From: Enterococcus ureasiticus
GTDB taxonomy: Bacteria > Bacillota > Bacilli > Lactobacillales > Enterococcaceae
Assembly (NCBI RefSeq): GCF_001730285.1
Contig: NZ_MIJZ01000012.1
Location: 1 to 64,000 of the forward strand
Length of the DNA stretch: 64,000 nucleotides
Reading direction: 5' to 3'
In this document: positions 25,694-34,749 of the stretch, piece after piece
How the letters are laid out: each line of letters starts with the position of its first letter
Position numbering within the stretch: position 1 is the stretch's first letter
The notes under the pieces: generated by a model
Told to the model about the DNA's origin: nothing
What the model saw: only the letters and a program-made list of their open reading frames with translations
Database searches by the model: none
Made by a program: the position numbers and the translations under genes

Positions 25694-25711
25694 TTAATCT
25701 TCCTCCGATTA

Positions 25712-26674
25712 TTAATTTGCTATTTTAAAGGCAACTCTAAAGATTTTCCTGCCCAGTAAGCTTATTGCTGCACCAATTCTGGCTTTAGCATTTTTTGACT
25801 TATTTAATATTACATTTTTTCTATATTTTTTAATTAGAGTCCAAAGTATTTCATTTTCTTTTATATATTTATTATTGTTTGAAGGGATTTGCAACCATAC
25901 ATTTGAATACGCAGCAAATAATCTATTTGATACTGCTATTTCTAAATCAGGATATTTCGTTTGGATGTAGGTAGATAAATCTTCTCCAATTTCAACAATA
26001 TCCATTTTATTACGACTAAAAGATTTATTGATTATGCTATTTTTATGTTGTACATAAAAATAATCAACAGAATCCATATAACTTACTTTGCTACTTTTCT
26101 CAATCAATTTATACATTATTGCCATGTCTTCATAATATTTACCGACAGGAAACTTCACTTCAGAGAAATATTCTTTAGGAAACATCTTCCCCCAAACCTC
26201 AGTATCAGGATTTTGATAAAGAATTGCCTCCATCGTTTGCTTTCCTGTCAATAACTCTATCTTTGGGGAAGAAGTTATTTTTCTCCCTATGATTATTCCA
26301 TCCTCATCCACTAGTTGTCGCTTAAGCATAGAAATATCTGCACCCATTTGAATACCTTGGTAAAGGTTATATACATAAGTATCACTCACATAATCATCAC
26401 CATCGACAAAAGTAATATATTCTCCATTAGCATTTTTAAGTCCGATATTTCTAGCAGAACCCATACCACCATTGTTCTGTCCATACACAGCTATTCTTCT
26501 GTCGCTTAATGCCCATTGTTTCAACTTACTATTAGAAGCATCTGATGATCCATCATCAATTAAAATTATTTCTATATGCTTATATGTTTGATTAACTAAA
26601 GAATCTACACACTTATCAATATATTTTTCAAGATTATAGACTGGAACAATAATTGAAACCAATTTTTCTGACAT
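25712..26674 (-). CDS. Family 2 glycosyltransferase
   Basis: A 320-aa GT-A enzyme. It starts LVSIIVPVYNLEKYIDKCVDSLVNQTYKHIEIILIDDGSSD, has NGGMGSARNIGLKNANGEYITFVDGDDYVSD (DxD), and KYYEDMAIMYKLI with the acidic catalytic-base region. It is one of four glycosyltransferases that build the repeat unit. It is followed 18 bp later by the GT32-like gene and preceded 9 bp earlier by the GT4 gene, so all are one transcription unit. Confidence 0.9.
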   Translation of the reverse strand: MSEKLVSIIVPVYNLEKYIDKCVDSLVNQTYKHIEIILIDDGSSDASNSKLKQWALSDRRIAVYGQNNGGMGSARNIGLKNANGEYITFVDGDDYVSDTYVYNLYQGIQMGADISMLKRQLVDEDGIIIGRKITSSPKIELLTGKQTMEAILYQNPDTEVWGKMFPKEYFSEVKFPVGKYYEDMAIMYKLIEKSSKVSYMDSVDYFYVQHKNSIINKSFSRNKMDIVEIGEDLSTYIQTKYPDLEIAVSNRLFAAYSNVWLQIPSNNNKYIKENEILWTLIKKYRKNVILNKSKNAKARIGAAISLLGRKIFRVAFKIAN

Positions 26675-26683
26675 TTTTTCTCC

Positions 26684-27802
26684 TTATTTTTTTAAAAGGG
26701 TAACATAGTAATTCAAAAGTTTAGAAGCCTCAGTATAAATATTATATCCATTATTATCCGCTTCGCTTATATTCCCTACTCTCTTTTCAACTGGTATAGT
26801 CAAAAAACATTCTATCCATCGCTCTCTGGGTTTCATTAAATCAATTTGATAAAACCTATTACTTATTTTCGCATCTATAGGAACTTTTGTTGAAGTGATT
26901 ACTGGTAAACCAGAAATTTGAGCTTCTACCGCCACCATTCCTAATCCTTCATAATTCGAAGGAAATAAAAAAATATCCATAATTTGATAATATTCATGAA
27001 TATTATCAGTATTTGAGAAAAAAGTTACTTTGTCTCCAATGCCATATGCTAAAACTTTTTTTTCTAATTCTAGTTTTAAAGGACCTTCTCCAATCAAAAG
27101 AAGTTTTGCATTTCCTTTTTTCTTTAACACTTCATTAAATAATTCTACAATAAATGCCTGATTCTTCTGCCAAACAAACCGACCAATATTACCAATAACA
27201 AAATCATCTTTAGTGAAACCTAATTCATTTCTAAGAGTATTTCTAACTATTGGGTCATAATCAAATTTTTCAAGTTCAATTGCATTCTTTATTATCTCTA
27301 ATTGCGTACTTGCAATTTTTTTCCCAAAAAGCCATCTCCCAGCATACAGGGTAGGAGCCGCATAATGTGTAGGATAAATAGTTGAAAACAATCTCAAAAT
27401 ATATTTCATAGCATTTTTTTTGGTTTCTCCTGGAGCAGCCGTACTATGGTTATGGGCAATTCTGATTGGAACTCCACATTTTTTTGCTATTCTTAGCGGA
27501 AAAAAGCTTAATGAATTTATATGAGAATGAACGATTTGATAGTGTTCTTTGTTAAATAAAGATTCTAAATCTTTATTGTACCTTCTTATTGATTGGTACG
27601 GAGAAACTTCAAATATTCTACCACCTAATTGAGTAATTTCCTCTTTAGGAACAATCGTAGAATCACTATCTATTATAAAATCAAATTGAATTTTAGAATG
27701 GTCAATTTGACGGTAATAATTCATTACAACTGCTTCGATTCCTCCACCAATCATTTTCCCCATAATCATGGCAACTCTAATTATTTTTTTTTCATCGTCC
27801 AT
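26684..27802 (-). CDS. Family 4 glycosyltransferase (EpsF-like)
   Basis: A 372-aa GT-B enzyme. The N-terminal domain has MIMGKMIGGGIEAVVMNYYRQI and the C-terminal nucleotide-sugar domain has VIGNIGRFVWQKNQAFIVELFNEV, LLIGEGPLKLELEKKV and IFLFPSNYEGLGMVAVEAQISGLPVITS, where E-x7-E is visible. It most resembles retaining GT4 enzymes of EPS loci, such as EpsF. It follows the priming transferase gene and may add the second or third sugar. Confidence 0.9.
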   Translation of the reverse strand: MDDEKKIIRVAMIMGKMIGGGIEAVVMNYYRQIDHSKIQFDFIIDSDSTIVPKEEITQLGGRIFEVSPYQSIRRYNKDLESLFNKEHYQIVHSHINSLSFFPLRIAKKCGVPIRIAHNHSTAAPGETKKNAMKYILRLFSTIYPTHYAAPTLYAGRWLFGKKIASTQLEIIKNAIELEKFDYDPIVRNTLRNELGFTKDDFVIGNIGRFVWQKNQAFIVELFNEVLKKKGNAKLLLIGEGPLKLELEKKVLAYGIGDKVTFFSNTDNIHEYYQIMDIFLFPSNYEGLGMVAVEAQISGLPVITSTKVPIDAKISNRFYQIDLMKPRERWIECFLTIPVEKRVGNISEADNNGYNIYTEASKLLNYYVTLLKK

Positions 27803-27854
27803 TAGTATCGATCTCCTGCATTATTTTTAACTAGACTTATTAATTAATTGTTTA

Positions 27855-28538
27855 CTAGTACGCACCATTATCATCTGAACTAATTAAAAACATAATCTTA
27901 ATCGTTTGAAAAATAATCTTAAAATCATTCCAAATTGACTGATGTTCAATATACTCTAAATCAAAATCAACCATATCATCAAAATGAACGTCGTTTCTGC
28001 CTCTAACCTGCCACAAACCTGTACATCCTGGTTTGACACTTAATCGTTGCATATCGCGTTGACTATACGCAACTACTTCTCTTTGCAACGGTGGTCTGGG
28101 ACCCACTAATGACATTTCTCCTTTTAAAACATTCAATAGTTGAGGTAATTCATCGATACTTGTTTTCCGAATTTTTTTTCCAATTTTTGTTACTCTAGGA
28201 TCTTCTTTTATTTTGAACATAGCTCCTTCAATCTCGTTTAATTCAATCAAATCGTGTAGCTGTTCTTCTGCATCTATGCACATGGAGCGAAATTTGTACA
28301 TGGTAAATAAACGCCCCTGTTTGCCAACTCTTTTCTGAGAAAAGACAACTGGGCCGTTCGGATCTTCTTTTCGTATCAAAAAAGCCACAACTAGAAACAC
28401 TGGGCTTAATAAAATTAGGCCAAGTACGCTACCAAAAATATCCACAATTCTTTTGAACAATCTAAGAAATAAAGATTGTTGTCCAAAATCATTTTTTTGC
28501 TGAACACGTTTACCAACATCCACAAACTTTCCCTCCAA
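27855..28538 (-). CDS. Undecaprenyl-phosphate sugar phosphotransferase (priming enzyme)
   Basis: A 227-aa bacterial sugar transferase. One membrane helix (IVDIFGSVLGLILLSPVFLVVAFLIR) is followed by the catalytic domain: PVVFSQKRVGKQGRLFTMYKFRSM, KIGKKIRKTSIDELPQLLNVLKGEMSLVGPRPPL, and CTGLWQVRGRNDVHFDDMVDFDLEYIE. It transfers a sugar-1-phosphate to undecaprenyl phosphate to start each repeat unit. I propose TTG 28538 as start because AAAGGAG ends 8 nt before it; GTG at 28559 would put that site inside the gene. Confidence 0.92.
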   Translation of the reverse strand: MEGKFVDVGKRVQQKNDFGQQSLFLRLFKRIVDIFGSVLGLILLSPVFLVVAFLIRKEDPNGPVVFSQKRVGKQGRLFTMYKFRSMCIDAEEQLHDLIELNEIEGAMFKIKEDPRVTKIGKKIRKTSIDELPQLLNVLKGEMSLVGPRPPLQREVVAYSQRDMQRLSVKPGCTGLWQVRGRNDVHFDDMVDFDLEYIEHQSIWNDFKIIFQTIKIMFLISSDDNGAY

Positions 28539-28651
28539 ATTTTCCACTCCTTTTAACACAAAAACTGCTTACCAACAACTTTTTTCCATATTATGTTTAA
28601 TTAAATAATTACTATGTAACCGCACATACCAACAACTGTGTAGCTACTTTT

Positions 28652-29416
28652 TTAAAACAAACCAAATCTTTTCAATTTGATTTCCTTGAACTCTGGTCTT
28701 TGTACATCATCCCCATTTAAAATATCTCTAGCCATTTGCTGCATTGCTTTGACAGGTTCAACACCCATATCTTTTTCAATCGCATCATAGGCTTTTTTCA
28801 TAAAAAAACCACGTTTGTTAATATTGTGTGCATCAGAAGCCATCATATAGACCATATTATGAGCAACCATCTGTTTTGCGGTTCGTTCGATTTGTTTTCC
28901 AAAAACACCAATATAACTTGGCGCTGTCAGTTGGGTCAATACTCCCATCTCTAAAAACGGCAACAGTCTGTTAGGATCTTGAATAAATTTGCTGTTTCTT
29001 TCTGGATGAACGATTACTGGCGTATGACCTGCTTTTAACAATTCAAAAAATAAATGTTCCGTATATGCAGGAATATCGTTAGTAGGAAATTCAATTAAAA
29101 TATAACGATTATTAAGGTCTGTAAATAAAATATCCCCGGTTTGGATTTGCTCCACTAAATCCCCACCAACCCTAACCTCTTGTCCTTCAAACAAGACAAG
29201 GGGAATACTTCTAATATCCAATTCTTTCTGCAAAGCTACCACATGAGTAATTACCTGTCCAGCAGGATTATCATATTTACCATTGTTATGATGAGGTGTA
29301 CAAAGAATATGGGTAATCCCTTGTTTAACGGCCATTCTAGCCATATCAAGTGAGTCATCAATTGTTTTCGCCCCATCATCAATCCCTGGTAATATATGGC
29401 AATGTAAATCAATCAT
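28652..29416 (-). CDS. cpsB: CpsB/YwqE-type PHP tyrosine-protein phosphatase
   Basis: A 254-aa metal-dependent phosphatase of the PHP family. The metal ligands are in DLHCHILPGIDDGAKT (N-terminus), CTPHHNNGKY, EFPTNDIPAYTEHL, IVHPERN and ASDAHN. It dephosphorylates the tyrosine-rich tail of the CpsD kinase encoded 26 bp upstream and so controls polymer length and export. Confidence 0.95.
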   Translation of the reverse strand: MIDLHCHILPGIDDGAKTIDDSLDMARMAVKQGITHILCTPHHNNGKYDNPAGQVITHVVALQKELDIRSIPLVLFEGQEVRVGGDLVEQIQTGDILFTDLNNRYILIEFPTNDIPAYTEHLFFELLKAGHTPVIVHPERNSKFIQDPNRLLPFLEMGVLTQLTAPSYIGVFGKQIERTAKQMVAHNMVYMMASDAHNINKRGFFMKKAYDAIEKDMGVEPVKAMQQMARDILNGDDVQRPEFKEIKLKRFGLF

Positions 29417-29442
29417 CGGATTATTTCCTTCCTACCTGTTAT

Positions 29443-30144
29443 TTACGAACCGTAGTAATAACCTTGATCTGCTATATTCTTGGATCCGTTGTATACAACA
29501 CCGAGAATATTCGCGTCCACCAACTCTAACAAATTTTTAGCTTTCAATAACGAATCCCTTTTTGAAACATTCTCTCGAACAACTAAAATCGTTCCATCTG
29601 ATTTTGAAGATACAATTTGTGCATCGGTCACAGCTACAACTGGCGGCAGATCAAAGATTACTAAATCGTATTGTTGTTTTAATTCCACCATTAATTCTTT
29701 CATGCGTCTAGAATCCAGCAACTCTGAAGGGTTAGGTGGTTTAGGGCCACTTGTTATCAAAAATAAATTATCGACACCTGATGATTGAACAACTTGATGT
29801 AATACTGTTTCACGACTGCCTAACAAAGTACTTAAACCACGTACATTATCTAACGAAAATGTTTTTGCTACTGTAGGTTTACGCATATCTGCATCTACCA
29901 ACAATACACGTTTGCCTGAATTGGCAAATACAATTGCTAAATTTGCAGATGTAGTGGATTTCCCTTCACTTGGACCTGAGGACGTAATCACTAATGTTTT
30001 TAGATCTCTATCGACCATAGCATATTGTATATTCGTGCGAATTGTTCGATATTGTTCTGAAATCGGTGAAGATTTATCGGCTAAAGTAATTAAACTTACG
30101 GCTTTGGTTTTCTGTTTTTTTTGAGGTCTTATTTTATTTGTCAT
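29443..30144 (-). CDS. cpsD: CpsD/CapB-type tyrosine-protein kinase (BY-kinase)
   Basis: A 233-aa cytoplasmic BY-kinase with Walker A GPSEGKST (57-64), Walker A' LLVDADMRKPT (81-91) and Walker B LVIFDLPPV. It ends in a short tyrosine cluster, DQGYYYGS, the autophosphorylation site. It needs the transmembrane activator CpsC, whose gene ends 11 bp upstream, and is reset by the CpsB phosphatase. The tail has only three adjacent tyrosines, near the lower end of what I would expect. Confidence 0.95.
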   Translation of the reverse strand: MTNKIRPQKKQKTKAVSLITLADKSSPISEQYRTIRTNIQYAMVDRDLKTLVITSSGPSEGKSTTSANLAIVFANSGKRVLLVDADMRKPTVAKTFSLDNVRGLSTLLGSRETVLHQVVQSSGVDNLFLITSGPKPPNPSELLDSRRMKELMVELKQQYDLVIFDLPPVVAVTDAQIVSSKSDGTILVVRENVSKRDSLLKAKNLLELVDANILGVVYNGSKNIADQGYYYGS

Positions 30145-30155
30145 CTTATACTCCT

Positions 30156-30989
30156 TTAAACTCGTGGCCGACTTCTGCGTGCTGGTGCAGAATTATCTGG
30201 TTTATCGTTCTCTTTTGGCATTGTTCTTGGAATGTCTTTATTAAGATTTCGCGGCTCAACTGAAGGCATTACTAAATTGGAAGGCGTACGAATTGCTTTT
30301 GCACTAAGTTCCTTTGCGGTCATATTAGGAACAACACCTAATATCGTAAAGCCTAGCTCATCTTCAACGAAACCATCATCTTTGATTGTTTTATCGAATA
30401 ACTCTAAAATAAAGGCCACAGCTATTCCAAACACAATGCCCAGAGCTAGACCAATCATCAAGTTAATTTTATTATTTGGCGAGACGGGTTTCACATTTGC
30501 AGTCGCTGCAGATATAATCGTAATTTTATCGACATTCACCATATCTTTCGCTTGCTCCTGAAAAACTAAAGCAGTCTGATTGGCTATATTTTGGGCTACG
30601 ATTGGATCAGTTACTTTAGAAACGATAGAAAACATTTGTGAGTTTTGTGATTGATTTACTGAAATGCTTGCGCCTAATGCTTCAACAGATAAATCATTTT
30701 GATGCTCCGTTTTCATTCTTTGCTGTACTTCTGTCATTACGGTGTCACTTTTGATCAAATCTTTATACGTGTTGATCATTTGCAGATTTCCATTGATGTC
30801 ATTGACATTCGTTGTTTCATTTTGTGGTAATCGAACGATTAATTGTGCCTGAGAACTATATTTAGGGGTAATCACAAAATAAGTCAATATTCCAGCAACA
30901 CCTAATCCTAAAAACATACTGACAATGATTAAACCAATACGTTTCTTTAATACTCCCAATAATTCTTGTAAACTGATTGTCTCTTCCAT
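30156..30989 (-). CDS. cpsC: CpsC/Wzz-type chain-length and kinase-activator protein
   Basis: A 277-aa Wzz-family membrane protein. It has an N-terminal cytoplasmic segment (ISLQELLGVLKKRIG), helix 1 near 20-40, an extracellular coiled region, then KPVSPNNKINLMIGLALGIVFGIAVAFILEL with helix 2. A C-terminal cytoplasmic tail ends in a proline- and arginine-rich stretch (PARRSRPRV) and touches the CpsD kinase. It sets polymer length. I chose the ATG at 30989, with GGAGG 5 nt upstream; a TTG four codons earlier overlaps that site. It is the first core gene of the EPS operon and is driven by the promoter at 31020-31048. Confidence 0.93.
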   Translation of the reverse strand: MEETISLQELLGVLKKRIGLIIVSMFLGLGVAGILTYFVITPKYSSQAQLIVRLPQNETTNVNDINGNLQMINTYKDLIKSDTVMTEVQQRMKTEHQNDLSVEALGASISVNQSQNSQMFSIVSKVTDPIVAQNIANQTALVFQEQAKDMVNVDKITIISAATANVKPVSPNNKINLMIGLALGIVFGIAVAFILELFDKTIKDDGFVEDELGFTILGVVPNMTAKELSAKAIRTPSNLVMPSVEPRNLNKDIPRTMPKENDKPDNSAPARRSRPRV

Positions 30990-31019
30990 TTTTTCCTCCA
31001 ATTAATTCCATTACAAATA

Positions 31020-31048
31020 ATTATAAATTCTAGCTGATTCAAGTACAA
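31020..31048 (-). promoter_or_regulatory. Main EPS operon promoter
   Basis: On the minus strand TTGTAC (complement of 31043-31048), 17 bp, TATAAT (complement of 31020-31025), with the cpsC ribosome site about 20 bp after the predicted start. Confidence 0.75.
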
Positions 31049-31069
31049 GGTTATTTGCAAAGAATGCAT

Positions 31070-31105
31070 TATCAATTATTTAAACAATTGTTGAAATAAT
31101 TGATA
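31070..31105. promoter_or_regulatory. 12-bp perfect inverted repeat upstream of the EPS promoter
   Basis: TATCAATTATTT (31070-31081) and AAATAATTGATA (31094-31105) are separated by 12 bp that contain CAATTG. It ends 22 bp upstream of the -35 box, has no T-run, and is therefore more like a protein-binding site than a terminator. Confidence 0.55.
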
Positions 31106-31145
31106 GCTTACATTTTTTCATTCTAAAAACACTTTACTATTTCAG

Positions 31146-31961
31146 TTATTCACTTGATGGAACTTCTTCTTGTCCACTTACTAAATCCCCTATTTCTTGC
31201 TTTTCTAGCTGTTTATCAATTATATCCAACTTATCAAATAATTCTTTTTTCAATGTTTCATTTTTAATCTGGGGTAGCTGATTAAAAATAAGAATGATGT
31301 TTTCGATCGTTGCATCACTCGTTAATCCACCATCTCGTTCCATCATATCAATTGATTGTTTTATATCCTTATATTGTTTAACCTGTGTATCCATCTCATC
31401 TAAAAAAGTGGTGACGGCTGTGCTCCACTGAGTTTCAGTTTTAGAAATGTTATTACGAATCTTTGAAATTTTTTCCGCAGTTGTAGTTTCCTTTATAACA
31501 ATCTCTCCATTACCTGCTGTCCAATCAATTGGTGCTTGAACCAGTAATTCAGTCACTTGGTTTTGAATATCTCTTTTATTTTTGATATCTTCCATTTTAA
31601 CCATTAATTCTTTTTTCCCTTGCGTTACTTCGGAAGTATTTGCAGAAAAATCTTTGCTTTCTATACCAAAATCAATTGCTTCGGTCTTCAAAGTGATGAT
31701 GCTTCTTTCAACATCCCTTAATTCCTCTTTTTCTATTGGATCTGCTAGAAATTCTTCCTGATCGTTTTGATAAAATTGACTGATTTTTTTATTCAGCCGT
31801 TTGATTCTTGCAGCTTCCTCTTTTATCGTTGATTTTGCATGCTCAACTTTTCGTCGCTGTTCCTGATTAGTATTTGATCTAATTCCTAAAAAACAGATGC
31901 AAATTGAAACGAGGATAACCATTATGTAAATACCTTTAACAACCCAATTACTTTTTACCAC
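31146..31961 (-). CDS. Membrane-anchored coiled-coil protein of unknown function
   Basis: A 271-aa protein with one N-terminal membrane helix (GIYIMVILVSICICFLGI, residues 10-27) and a long, highly charged and helical extracellular region. Coiled-coil-like heptads run over about residues 35-125 and 165-260 (VEHAKSTIKEEAARIKRLNK, LKKELFDKLDIIDKQLEK), ending in a Ser/Glu tail. It shows no enzymatic motif and no cysteine outside the membrane segment. The start is GTG 31961 with GAGGAG upstream. It sits co-oriented just upstream of the EPS promoter, so it may be an accessory or merely a neighbour. I do not recognise the family. Confidence 0.7.
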   Translation of the reverse strand: MVKSNWVVKGIYIMVILVSICICFLGIRSNTNQEQRRKVEHAKSTIKEEAARIKRLNKKISQFYQNDQEEFLADPIEKEELRDVERSIITLKTEAIDFGIESKDFSANTSEVTQGKKELMVKMEDIKNKRDIQNQVTELLVQAPIDWTAGNGEIVIKETTTAEKISKIRNNISKTETQWSTAVTTFLDEMDTQVKQYKDIKQSIDMMERDGGLTSDATIENIILIFNQLPQIKNETLKKELFDKLDIIDKQLEKQEIGDLVSGQEEVPSSE

Positions 31962-32055
31962 TATTACACTCCTCTTAAAGATACCTTTCTATTAAATAAC
32001 CAGCTTTTTCATTATGATATTCTGGGCATACCAACCCTGAATATCTGCTGTTCAT

Positions 32056-33030
32056 TTATTTTATAGATTCTAAAAATCCTATATAATCTGCTTGTTCAGT
32101 TGTTTCTTTAATCGTAGCTTTTTCAAAGTGACCTTCTGTGAAATCTATTAAAGCTCCAGATATTAGGTGGGTAACTGTCGCATTCCCAATCAGTTCCATC
32201 CAATAGCCATCTGAATCTGCCTCATGTACCACCGTTTTTACCATACCACCCGTATTTTTGACAGCAATCGTTTCATTAAACTCTCCTTCATGCAATAATA
32301 CATACATTAAGCTGCTTGCACACATCGCAGTTCCACAAGCACTTGTAAAGCCAACTCCACGTTCGAAAGTTCGCACAAACAATTCGTTATTTCCTAATAT
32401 TTCCACAAAACTCACATTGACACCGTCAGGAAAAATCGGATTGTCTCCATTTGCATAGGTCGCAATTCGTTCAAACTCTTTTCCCATAAGTGTTTGATGA
32501 TCAACAAATGTAATCAAATGGGGATTAGGAACAGCTACGACTGAAAATCTCAAATCACTTGATAATTCTGGAATCACTTCATCGATTATCGTATTATTTG
32601 TAGTATGCATCGGGATTGCTTCAGCCTCGAAGCGAACAGGTGAAATCTCCACTTGATAGGTCGCCACTTGTTTGGCTAAATTGGGTGCTTGTCTCACTTT
32701 GAGATCTGCAAACATGGTTTCTATAGTGAAAGATTCTTTGTCATATTTTTCAGCTAAATATCTAGCAACTGTGCGTAATCCGTTACCGCACATGCTGGCT
32801 TCGCTACCATCACTATTGATTACGCGCATCTTAGCTAATGATTCTCCCTTAGCTACCTTTTCTACAAGTAACAGGCCATCTGCTCCATTAAGTAAACCAT
32901 TATCTCTATCACACAAATAGGTACGTAAAGCATCGATTTCTTTATCTGTAAAGGCACGCTCCAATTGTGTTTCATCTATTAAAAAGAACTCATTTTCTGA
33001 TCCGTGAACTTTTTGCATCGTTATATTCAT
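32056..33030 (-). CDS. dapF: Diaminopimelate epimerase
   Basis: A 324-aa epimerase that converts LL- to meso-diaminopimelate in lysine biosynthesis. The two active-site cysteines are present: C81 in ASMCGNGLRTVA and C232 in TSACGTAMCAS. HGSENEFFLID replaces the usual N-terminal GxGN motif. It is longer than E. coli DapF (274 aa), mainly in the central part, as in some lactic acid bacteria. AAAGGAG precedes the ATG. No other lysine gene is nearby. Racemases of related fold share these motifs, so substrate identity is likely but not certain. Confidence 0.85.
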   Translation of the reverse strand: MNITMQKVHGSENEFFLIDETQLERAFTDKEIDALRTYLCDRDNGLLNGADGLLLVEKVAKGESLAKMRVINSDGSEASMCGNGLRTVARYLAEKYDKESFTIETMFADLKVRQAPNLAKQVATYQVEISPVRFEAEAIPMHTTNNTIIDEVIPELSSDLRFSVVAVPNPHLITFVDHQTLMGKEFERIATYANGDNPIFPDGVNVSFVEILGNNELFVRTFERGVGFTSACGTAMCASSLMYVLLHEGEFNETIAVKNTGGMVKTVVHEADSDGYWMELIGNATVTHLISGALIDFTEGHFEKATIKETTEQADYIGFLESIK

Positions 33031-33093
33031 TATAAAACTCCTTTACACAATGCTCTCCATTTTTTTATTCTTAACTATAAGTATGCCACAAAC

Positions 33094-33129
33094 AAAAAGA
33101 GGAAAACAGTGTAATTTACTGTTTTCCTC
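33094..33129 (-). terminator. Terminator after sodA
   Basis: GAGGAAAACAGT pairs with ACTGTTTTCCTC, followed on the minus strand by TTTTTG. Confidence 0.9.
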
Positions 33130-33159
33130 AAAAAGTTTCTAAAAATTTTATTTTTCAGA

Positions 33160-33768
33160 TTATTTAGTTGCTGCGAAGCGTTTGTTAACTTCATCCCAGT
33201 TTACAAGATTCCAGAATGCATCAATGTAGTCTGGACGTACATTTTTATAGTTTAGATAGTACGCATGTTCCCAAACATCTAAGCCTAAAACAGGTGTTTT
33301 GCCATCCATTAATGGTGAATCTTGGTTAGGTGTTGAGGTAATTTCTAATTTACCGTTATTTAAAACTAACCACGCCCAACCTGAACCAAAGCGTCCAGTT
33401 GCAGCTGTTTTAAATTCTTCTTTTAATTTATCAAAACTACCAAATGCTGCATCGATAGCGTCTTTGATATCACCTGTTGGTGCGCCGCCAGCATTAGGAG
33501 CCATGATTTCCCAGAAGAATGAGTGATTCGCATGTCCGCCACCGTTATTACGTACAGCAGTACGAATATCTTCAGGAATACTATCCATGTCAGAAATCAA
33601 CTCTTCTACTGATTTAGTCCCAAGTTCAGGATGTTTTTCGATTGCTGCATTTAAATTCGTCACATAAGTGTTATGGTGTTTGTCATGGTGTAGATGCATT
33701 GTTTCTACGTCAATATAAGGTTCTAATGCATCATAAGCATAAGGTAAATCTGGTAAAGTGTAAGTCAT
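33160..33768 (-). CDS. sodA: Superoxide dismutase [Mn]
   Basis: A 202-aa cytoplasmic superoxide dismutase. The metal ligands are H27 (MHLHHDKHH), H82 ([10 protein letters not shown]), D164 and H168 ([11 protein letters not shown]). The Gly-rich and Gln residues near GSGWAWL fit an Mn-preferring (or cambialistic) enzyme. It converts superoxide to hydrogen peroxide and oxygen. A strong GGAGGG ribosome site, its own promoter and its own terminator make it monocistronic. Confidence 0.96.
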   Translation of the reverse strand: MTYTLPDLPYAYDALEPYIDVETMHLHHDKHHNTYVTNLNAAIEKHPELGTKSVEELISDMDSIPEDIRTAVRNNGGGHANHSFFWEIMAPNAGGAPTGDIKDAIDAAFGSFDKLKEEFKTAATGRFGSGWAWLVLNNGKLEITSTPNQDSPLMDGKTPVLGLDVWEHAYYLNYKNVRPDYIDAFWNLVNWDEVNKRFAATK

Positions 33769-33813
33769 AATAAAATCCCTCCATCAATTAGGTATAACGT
33801 TTCATACATTTAT

Positions 33814-33842
33814 AGCATAACAGATTTTATGGCAACCTTCAA
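33814..33842 (-). promoter_or_regulatory. Predicted sodA promoter
   Basis: TTGAAG (complement of 33837-33842), 17 bp, TATGCT (complement of 33814-33819) on the minus strand. Confidence 0.6.
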
Positions 33843-33871
33843 AGTAATTGCTTACAAAGTTTGGACTAAAC

Positions 33872-33900
33872 TTGTTTTTCCCTGTTAACTCCTTTAAAAT
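33872..33900 (+). promoter_or_regulatory. Predicted promoter of the DUF1189 gene
   Basis: TTGTTT (33872-33877), 17 bp, TAAAAT (33895-33900), 36 bp before the start codon. An AAGTTT/AAACTT inverted repeat lies just upstream, between this promoter and the divergent sodA promoter. Confidence 0.55.
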
Positions 33901-33936
33901 GACGAGTGTACTCAATTTCAAGTCAGGAGAGAATTT

Positions 33937-34749
33937 ATGAACTCATTTACACTTTTTAAACACTCATTATTTCAGCTAACTGATCTCCATCAGGCTAAAA
34001 AAATGCCGTTTTGGAAAGTCATTTTATATGTTGTTTTTCTAAGTATCATTCTTGCCCTTCCAATAACAAAACAAATCTTCTCTATAATGCAAGATATCAA
34101 AAGTGATGGACAAGAAATTGCCGCAAAATTACCAGATTTTAACATCACTGATGGAAAACTAAAAACAGCAAGCGGAGCTAAAGGATTTATTTATCAAACA
34201 AACTCGATTATTTTTACTTTTGATCCTGATGGAAAACGTTCACTTAATGATGTCACGGCTGATTCAGTCGGTAACGCTGTTGGTTTAGGCTTTTTACAGG
34301 ATGAATTTGTCGTGTCTTTACCTAATTCAAGTGCCGCAGACTCTTTGCTAGGTACCAATCAATTTGAAGTTCCTTATGCTAAAGGGACCTTAGATGGTTT
34401 AAACAGTACGGATTTAAAAAAGGCCTTGGATGAAGCTAGTGTCCCTTTTTGGATAAAACTAATTGTGTTTGTCGTTACTTTATACCCAACTTTCATCAAC
34501 TTGGTTATCAATTTACTTATGATCGCAATCGGCGCAAATCTTTACAGTAAGATTCGTTTGTACAAGCTACGATTTTTAGATTGCTTAAAAATTTCAACCT
34601 ATTGTGCAACATTCCCTGTAATTGTTAGCAGTATTCTTCATTTTATTAATCGATCTTTTGACGATAGTTTTTTGATTGTTTTCGTTTCTTTATTGATCTT
34701 TTTCTTTGCGACACGTACTGAAGAGCGGCAAAATCCACCTTTAGCTTAA
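33937..34749 (+). CDS. DUF1189 family membrane protein
   Basis: A 270-aa protein with one N-terminal helix (FWKVILYVVFLSIILALPI), an extracytoplasmic domain of about 120 residues (IKSDGQEIAAKLPDFNITDGKL, IIFTFDPDGKRS), and three C-terminal helices (LIVFVVTLYPTFINLVINLLMIAIG). This topology and the LFKHSLFQLTDLHQAKKMPFWKV start match DUF1189, sometimes annotated as a maltodextrin-utilisation protein without evidence. Divergent from sodA, followed by ispG. Function unknown. Confidence 0.8.
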   Translation: MNSFTLFKHSLFQLTDLHQAKKMPFWKVILYVVFLSIILALPITKQIFSIMQDIKSDGQEIAAKLPDFNITDGKLKTASGAKGFIYQTNSIIFTFDPDGKRSLNDVTADSVGNAVGLGFLQDEFVVSLPNSSAADSLLGTNQFEVPYAKGTLDGLNSTDLKKALDEASVPFWIKLIVFVVTLYPTFINLVINLLMIAIGANLYSKIRLYKLRFLDCLKISTYCATFPVIVSSILHFINRSFDDSFLIVFVSLLIFFFATRTEERQNPPLA

